From assembly GCF_002019635.1 (NCBI RefSeq), contig NZ_KV917372.1:2028290-2092289 (forward strand): a DNA stretch of 64,000 bases, read 5' to 3'. Every line of letters begins with the position of its first letter. Position 1 is the stretch's first letter. Below are positions 59,324 to 64,000 of this stretch, piece after piece. This stretch comes from Metabacillus halosaccharovorans. GTDB lineage: Bacteria; Bacillota; Bacilli; Bacillales; Bacillaceae. The notes below the pieces were generated by a model. That model saw only the letters and a list, made by a program, of their open reading frames with translations, searched no databases and was not told the DNA's origin. A program made the translations under genes and the position numbers.

Positions 59324-59351
59324 ATTATACAAGTATTCAGTAAATTGTGCA
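59324..59351 (-). promoter_or_regulatory. Promoter of the opp operon
   Basis: Minus strand TGCACA, 17 nt, TATAAT, about 45 nt before the oppA start. AATTTTCTTAATTTT at 59442-59456 is a weak CodY-box lookalike (11 of 15), and CAACGC-TTTAAC-GCGTTG lies further upstream (59472-59489). The rest of the 403-bp gap to the DUF3899 gene shows nothing else. Confidence 0.5.
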
Positions 59352-59681
59352 TTTATTTTTTTAATAAAATTTACACAAATGCAATAATATTAATGAAATT
59401 CGAATAAAAAATAGGTAAAAAGACCTACATAACTCCATTTGAATTTTCTTAATTTTTCACCTAATTTCTTCACAACGCTTTAACGCGTTGAATTGGAAAG
59501 GGTTACAAAATCTCACAAACATTTTTTGTAGAAAATGTAGAAATATGACGAATGCTTTTATATAATTTATACATTTGCATCTAATAAATATTTCTACAAT
59601 AACTTCACTTGTTTTTCCCCTCCCCCTTTCATCTGATATAATAGATGGAATAGTATTTTAACAAGAAAAGAGTGAAAGAAA

Positions 59682-60044
59682 TTGCGTACTAATCGATCTG
59701 TTACACTCATTATTGTGTCTTTATGTTTAACAATCTTACTGTCATTTATCATTTACCAAAAATTAACTATTTTATCTTTTATAAATATTTCTTTCTTTTT
59801 CGCCTTGGGTTTGTTGTTCATTTCTTTCTTTACAATCACAGTAAAAGGTGGTTTCTTTGACGGTATAACGTACGGCTTTAGAAGAATGTTTGTTTCTAAG
59901 GGTAAGGAGCTTTCAAAACAGGAAGTGAATGAAATGACGCCAGTTTCTGAGCTATTAACATTTGATCATTCACCTTTTTTAACTAGTGGATTAGTTATGA
60001 CAGGAATTGTAGTGATCGGGACAGTTCTTTATTACTACATTTAA
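59682..60044 (+). CDS. DUF3899 small membrane protein
   Basis: A 120-residue protein with three hydrophobic segments (LIIVSLCLTILLSFIIYQ; FFFALGLLFISFFTITV; SGLVMTGIVVIGTVLYYYI) and the conserved-looking FFDGITYGFRRMF, followed by a charged stretch (KGKELSKQEVNEM). This matches the DUF3899 pattern. The start is TTG at 59682 after AAAAGAGTGAAAG. It lies between the opp operon and trpS, all on different transcripts. Function unknown. Confidence 0.75.
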   Translation: MRTNRSVTLIIVSLCLTILLSFIIYQKLTILSFINISFFFALGLLFISFFTITVKGGFFDGITYGFRRMFVSKGKELSKQEVNEMTPVSELLTFDHSPFLTSGLVMTGIVVIGTVLYYYI

Positions 60045-60056
60045 AACATTAAAAAT

Positions 60057-60085
60057 TTGCAAATGCATACATGATTTCATATAAT
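60057..60085 (+). promoter_or_regulatory. Promoter of the trpS leader
   Basis: TTGCAA, exactly 17 nt, TATAAT. Transcription would begin around 60092, at the first bases of the hairpin repeat of family H. Confidence 0.75.
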
Positions 60086-60086
60086 T

Positions 60087-60150
60087 AGAAAAACACGACT
60101 TCTTACAGTCAAGAATGGCGGAGGTCTATATCTTTTCTTATACTTTAAAG
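60087..60150 (+). repeat. Short hairpin repeat, family H copy 2
   Basis: AGAAAAACACGACTTCTTAC, AGTCAAGAATGGCGGAGGTC and TATATCTTTTCTTATACTTT match the copy at 25808-25872. The ends pair to a weaker hairpin here. It forms the first part of the trpS leader transcript, before the T-box. Confidence 0.7.
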
Positions 60151-60167
60151 TATATAAAAAATAATCG

Positions 60168-61412
<1,245 letters not shown>

Positions 61413-61450
61413 TATGCACTGACTCGCCGGTAGGAGTTACTTCTAAACTC

Positions 61451-61566
61451 TATTTTGCAGGGTTTCTATATAATTTTGCAAATTTTGCCGCTTTTTTGCA
61501 GAATCCTGTTAATTTTTTGCAAGTTTTTATTTTATCTTGCAAATTCCATGATATTTTTGCAAATCC
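61451..61566 (+). repeat. Six-unit TTGCA array downstream of trpS
   Basis: TGCA occurs at 61456, 61477, 61497, 61518, 61538 and 61558: spacings 21, 20, 21, 20, 20. Units read TTTTGCAGGGTTTC, TTTTGCAAATTTTG, TTTTTTGCAGAATCC, TTTTTTGCAAGTTTT, TCTTGCAAATTCC and TTTTTGCAAATCC. The orientation relative to the gene, number of units and placement before the terminator equal those at 19075-19190. Confidence 0.85.
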
Positions 61567-61576
61567 TATTAAACCT

Positions 61577-61613
61577 AAAAAAAACGATGTGAACCTATCA
61601 CATCGTTTTTTTA
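61577..61613. terminator. Bidirectional terminator between trpS and yjbA
   Basis: AAAACGATGTG-AACCTAT-CACATCGTTTT with T runs on both strands. Confidence 0.9.
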
Positions 61614-61631
61614 CTATGTAGCTTGTCCAAA

Positions 61632-62384
61632 TCAATTAACCTTTGATTCATGCTCCATGTCCCAAAGCTTTTCAAAAAAGGGTTGTCCTTTTATTAGTCG
61701 TTCACATAGCTGAATATGCTTTGGAGACCAACCGTTTAATGTTTCTTCATAGAGCTGATTCCATACTTCATCAAATTCTCTTTGCTGAATATCCTCATAT
61801 TTTGTAGGGTTCCATTCAGTATACCAGTACTTCACTTCAGCAGCATTTTTTGTTGCCAGCAGCTGATCAAGCGCCATAAATAACAATTGCTTTAATTGGC
61901 GTTCTTTTCTTGTCAAGCCTCTCATATATTGTGGTGCTAAAGACAAAATATGATATTCCTTGTTTGATTCTTCTTTTATAATTTCTGTTGAATATGATTC
62001 AGGCTCAATATCTTTCACCATTTCAAATACCAATTGTTCTTGTCTTGGGATAATTCTGCTTTTTCGAATTGGAATGGTATAGCCAATTGTATCAACTGCT
62101 AAAATTCCAATTCCATCTGTCACAACAAAACAATAATCAAGTTGGATTCGCTCATGATTTTTACGAATATAAGCCTTTTGAAAAATATCTTTTAATAGAC
62201 CAGGTGGTAACTCCGATAAGTTGTTTTCTATGTAGTCGAATAGCATGGAATTTACCTTTAATAGAGGAACCTGATCAAGGAGTTCAACACTGTCATCTTT
62301 TCTCCATTCATGAAAATGACAGACATTGTATCCATTCTCTTCACCTTCAAACCAATTTACCCAAACATCATGAAGAAATAACAT
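61632..62384 (-). CDS. yjbA: UPF0736 family protein YjbA
   Basis: A 250-residue soluble protein of the UPF0736 family, with [60 protein letters not shown] and [20 protein letters not shown] typical. The ATG at 62384 (GAGGGG eight bases before) gives a length near B. subtilis YjbA; 36 upstream codons of open frame lack a site. No catalytic motif is recognised. It lies between trpS and yjaZ as in B. subtilis. Function unknown. Confidence 0.85.
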   Translation of the reverse strand: MLFLHDVWVNWFEGEENGYNVCHFHEWRKDDSVELLDQVPLLKVNSMLFDYIENNLSELPPGLLKDIFQKAYIRKNHERIQLDYCFVVTDGIGILAVDTIGYTIPIRKSRIIPRQEQLVFEMVKDIEPESYSTEIIKEESNKEYHILSLAPQYMRGLTRKERQLKQLLFMALDQLLATKNAAEVKYWYTEWNPTKYEDIQQREFDEVWNQLYEETLNGWSPKHIQLCERLIKGQPFFEKLWDMEHESKVN

Positions 62385-62525
62385 ATAAAAACCCCTCACT
62401 TCAGTACCATTTGTCAAACAGTATAGGCAAATTTTAGAGAATTTATTCCAATCTATGAAGATTATGCATTGTTTTTTCAGAAGTTTGAACATGTCCTAAC
62501 ACATTGTATGAAATTAGGCTTTTTT

Positions 62526-63320
62526 TTATGATATTTTCTTTACATCCGAATACTTTTTCAGTATTTTTTCAGACGGCATACCTAACATCTGCTTTGTTTT
62601 CAGTCCTGTCTTATCCATCAATGTTTTTACAATATGATATCCTACAGAATACCCCAGCATATTTGGATAAAATCCAGTTCCATACATGAGCTGGGAAAAT
62701 TTCGAACTTTCTCTGGTCATCTCTTTATTCGGCAGAATCATTCGTTCATAAAATCTTTCACATTGGTCTGAATCATATAAATTCGTCCAATTCGACACAG
62801 CCTGTTCGCCAACCATTTCCCTAACCGCATTTTCTGCCAAACCTTCCATTATCACTGTATCAATTATCGTAAACGTATCTTCAGATTTTGTGACAGCAGC
62901 CAGTCGGCAAACATGGTGATATTCGTGTAAAAATAAAGACTCAATATCGTCTTTATGTACGTCTTTAGAAAGAAATAAGAATAATTTATTATGAAAAGCT
63001 AAACCAGCTCTTCCCCGGTATTCTCTCTCTATTTTCCGATTGGCTTGATCTATTGGTAACATAAAGATCGGTACATCCGGTCCGTTCCACTCAAGCTTAT
63101 ATCTCTTTGCTAACTTTTTAATATAATGGCCAATTTGCTTTTCTGTCATCTGTTCAATCCATTGATCAATGTTTGCTGGGTGTTTATACATCCCAAATGA
63201 ATTTAGATAGGAAGCAATTTCTCTTTTATTCATTTCGTTAAAATATGGAATTAATTTTTCACAAATCTTTAGTTGCTGTGGTGTATTCTCTAGCCAATCA
63301 ATCGTATTGATTAAACTCAT
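62526..63320 (-). CDS. yjaZ: DUF2268 zinc-protease-like protein YjaZ
   Basis: A 264-residue protein with the zinc-peptidase motif LFLHEYHHVCRLA (HExxH) and a downstream Glu in VIMEGLAENAVREMVGEQ. This is the pattern of DUF2268 predicted Zn-dependent proteases. The N-terminal part is helical; no signal peptide is seen, so it is probably intracellular. ATG at 63320 is chosen (GGGGGAG ten bases before); the open frame runs seven codons further. The B. subtilis counterpart is of similar length and also sits next to fabF. Confidence 0.87.
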   Translation of the reverse strand: MSLINTIDWLENTPQQLKICEKLIPYFNEMNKREIASYLNSFGMYKHPANIDQWIEQMTEKQIGHYIKKLAKRYKLEWNGPDVPIFMLPIDQANRKIEREYRGRAGLAFHNKLFLFLSKDVHKDDIESLFLHEYHHVCRLAAVTKSEDTFTIIDTVIMEGLAENAVREMVGEQAVSNWTNLYDSDQCERFYERMILPNKEMTRESSKFSQLMYGTGFYPNMLGYSVGYHIVKTLMDKTGLKTKQMLGMPSEKILKKYSDVKKIS

Positions 63321-63430
63321 TATGAACATCTCCCCCTTCATATGTATTCTATGAATTGAAGGATGAACTGTTCTTGATGGAAGTTACCTATTTGTTAATT
63401 TGCCACTATATTATTAATTAAACGATTTCG

Positions 63431-63463
63431 TAAAAAATAAACCCGACACAACTGTCGGGTTTA
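63431..63463 (-). terminator. Terminator of fabF
   Basis: AAACCCGACA-GTTG-TGTCGGGTTT followed by ATTTTTT on the minus strand. Confidence 0.9.
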
Positions 63464-63469
63464 TAAAAA

Positions 63470-64000
63470 TTAAGCATTATATTTCTTAAAAATAATCGTT
63501 GCGTTATGTCCGCCAAATCCTAAAGAGTTACTTAGAGCAGCTCTTACTTCCTGTTTACGGGATTTATTAGGAACATAATCTAGATCACATTCAGGATCTG
63601 GAGTTTGCAAATTAATCGTTGGCGGAATGATACCTTCTTTAATCGCCAAAACACTAAAAATAGCCTCAACTCCACCAGCTGCACCTAGAAGATGACCTGT
63701 CATTGATTTAGTTGAACTTATCGCTAATTTTTTAGCATGTTCACCAAATACCTCTTTTATTGCCAGTGTTTCAAACTTATCATTGTAAGGGGTACTTGTA
63801 CCATGAGCGTTAATATAATCAATATCATCAACTGAAAGGCCGCTACCTTCAACTGCCATCCGCATTGCTCTTGATCCACCCTCACCACCTGGTGCTGGTG
63901 CTGTTATATGGTAGGCATCACCTGTTGCCCCATATCCTACGATTTCAGCATATATTTTTGCTCCTCGAGCTAAAGCATGCTCCAATTCCTCAAGAACAAC
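63470..64000 (-). CDS. fabF: Beta-ketoacyl-ACP synthase II FabF (3' part, cut by window edge)
   Basis: The last 176 codons of a condensing enzyme of fatty acid elongation; the frame continues past base 64000. Visible are both catalytic histidine motifs ([13 protein letters not shown] and [12 protein letters not shown]) and the C-terminal [17 protein letters not shown]. The active-site cysteine lies in the missing part. In B. subtilis it follows fabHA and is controlled by FapR; its promoter is not in the window. Confidence 0.95.
   Translation of the reverse strand, partial: VVLEELEHALARGAKIYAEIVGYGATGDAYHITAPAPGGEGGSRAMRMAVEGSGLSVDDIDYINAHGTSTPYNDKFETLAIKEVFGEHAKKLAISSTKSMTGHLLGAAGGVEAIFSVLAIKEGIIPPTINLQTPDPECDLDYVPNKSRKQEVRAALSNSLGFGGHNATIIFKKYNA

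Noticed and set aside
59442-59456. CodY box upstream of oppA
   Set aside because: Only 11 of 15 positions match and it lies about 90 nt upstream of the promoter; kept as a remark, not as a feature.

Overview
The window looks like chromosomal DNA of a low-GC, endospore-forming Bacillaceae species (Bacillus sensu lato). From about 9 kb to the right edge the gene content and order mirror, in inverted orientation, the fabF-yjaZ-trpS-opp-spx-mecA-coiA-pepF-spxH-nadF-prpE-thi-fabI-cot-yjc-metIC stretch of the Bacillus subtilis chromosome. Spore genes (spoVIF, yjcA, cotO, cotVWX, cotYZ, a YjcZ-like miniprotein), a competence gene (coiA) and SD-rich translation starts, many of them GTG or TTG, fit this. 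The strain or species cannot be fixed from the sequence alone.

Layout. 1-5.4 kb is accessory-looking: a decayed IS110-type transposase fragment, a duplicated non-coding block, a MarR-rhodanese-EVE operon behind a palindromic operator, a divergent HxlR/RidA pair, a single tRNA-Val(GAC) and a lone TAXI solute-binding lipoprotein. 5.4-9 kb holds a PAS-PAS-GAF-GGDEF-EAL c-di-GMP protein and a DoxX-like membrane protein. 9.1-12.1 kb is the metI-metC transsulfuration operon under a SAM (S-box) riboswitch whose P3 arm is enlarged by a long nested palindrome. 12.2-21.7 kb carries yjcH-yjcG-yjcF, a DUF3231 protein, two DUF421 membrane proteins, the UvrD-like helicase yjcD, spoVIF, yjcA and several small spore-type proteins. 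22-25.7 kb is the spore crust/outer-coat cluster cotVWX-cotYZ-cotO. fabI follows with a FapR-like operator. 26.8-32.3 kb is a TPP-riboswitch-controlled thiamine operon (tenI-thiO-thiS-thiG-thiF-thiD-thiE).

32.5-43 kb has a K+/H+ antiporter, mgtE, a RodA-type SEDS protein, prpE, the nadF-rluA pair, a small alarmone synthetase (yjbM), a UPF0738 protein, a CYTH protein and a lytic transglycosylase. 42.8-53 kb is a proteostasis/redox block: truncated haemoglobin, spxH, pepF, coiA, cardiolipin synthase, mecA, a TerC protein, spx and yjbC. 53.5-59.3 kb is the oppABCDF oligopeptide importer. The right end holds a T-box-controlled trpS, yjbA, the zinc protease yjaZ and the 3' part of fabF.

Working links: spx, its degradation adaptor spxH, and mecA (ClpC adaptor) are regulatory partners; OppABCDF imports peptides that PepF-like peptidases can degrade; thi, metIC and trpS are each controlled by a classical leader RNA visible in the sequence.

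The most unusual features are non-coding. Two six-unit arrays of T-run + GCA spaced 20-21 nt sit in the 3' regions of yjcD and trpS just before their terminators. There are also several families of dispersed hairpin repeats, some with compensatory changes visible between copies; a giant P3 arm in the metI riboswitch; and a multi-hairpin element beside mecA.
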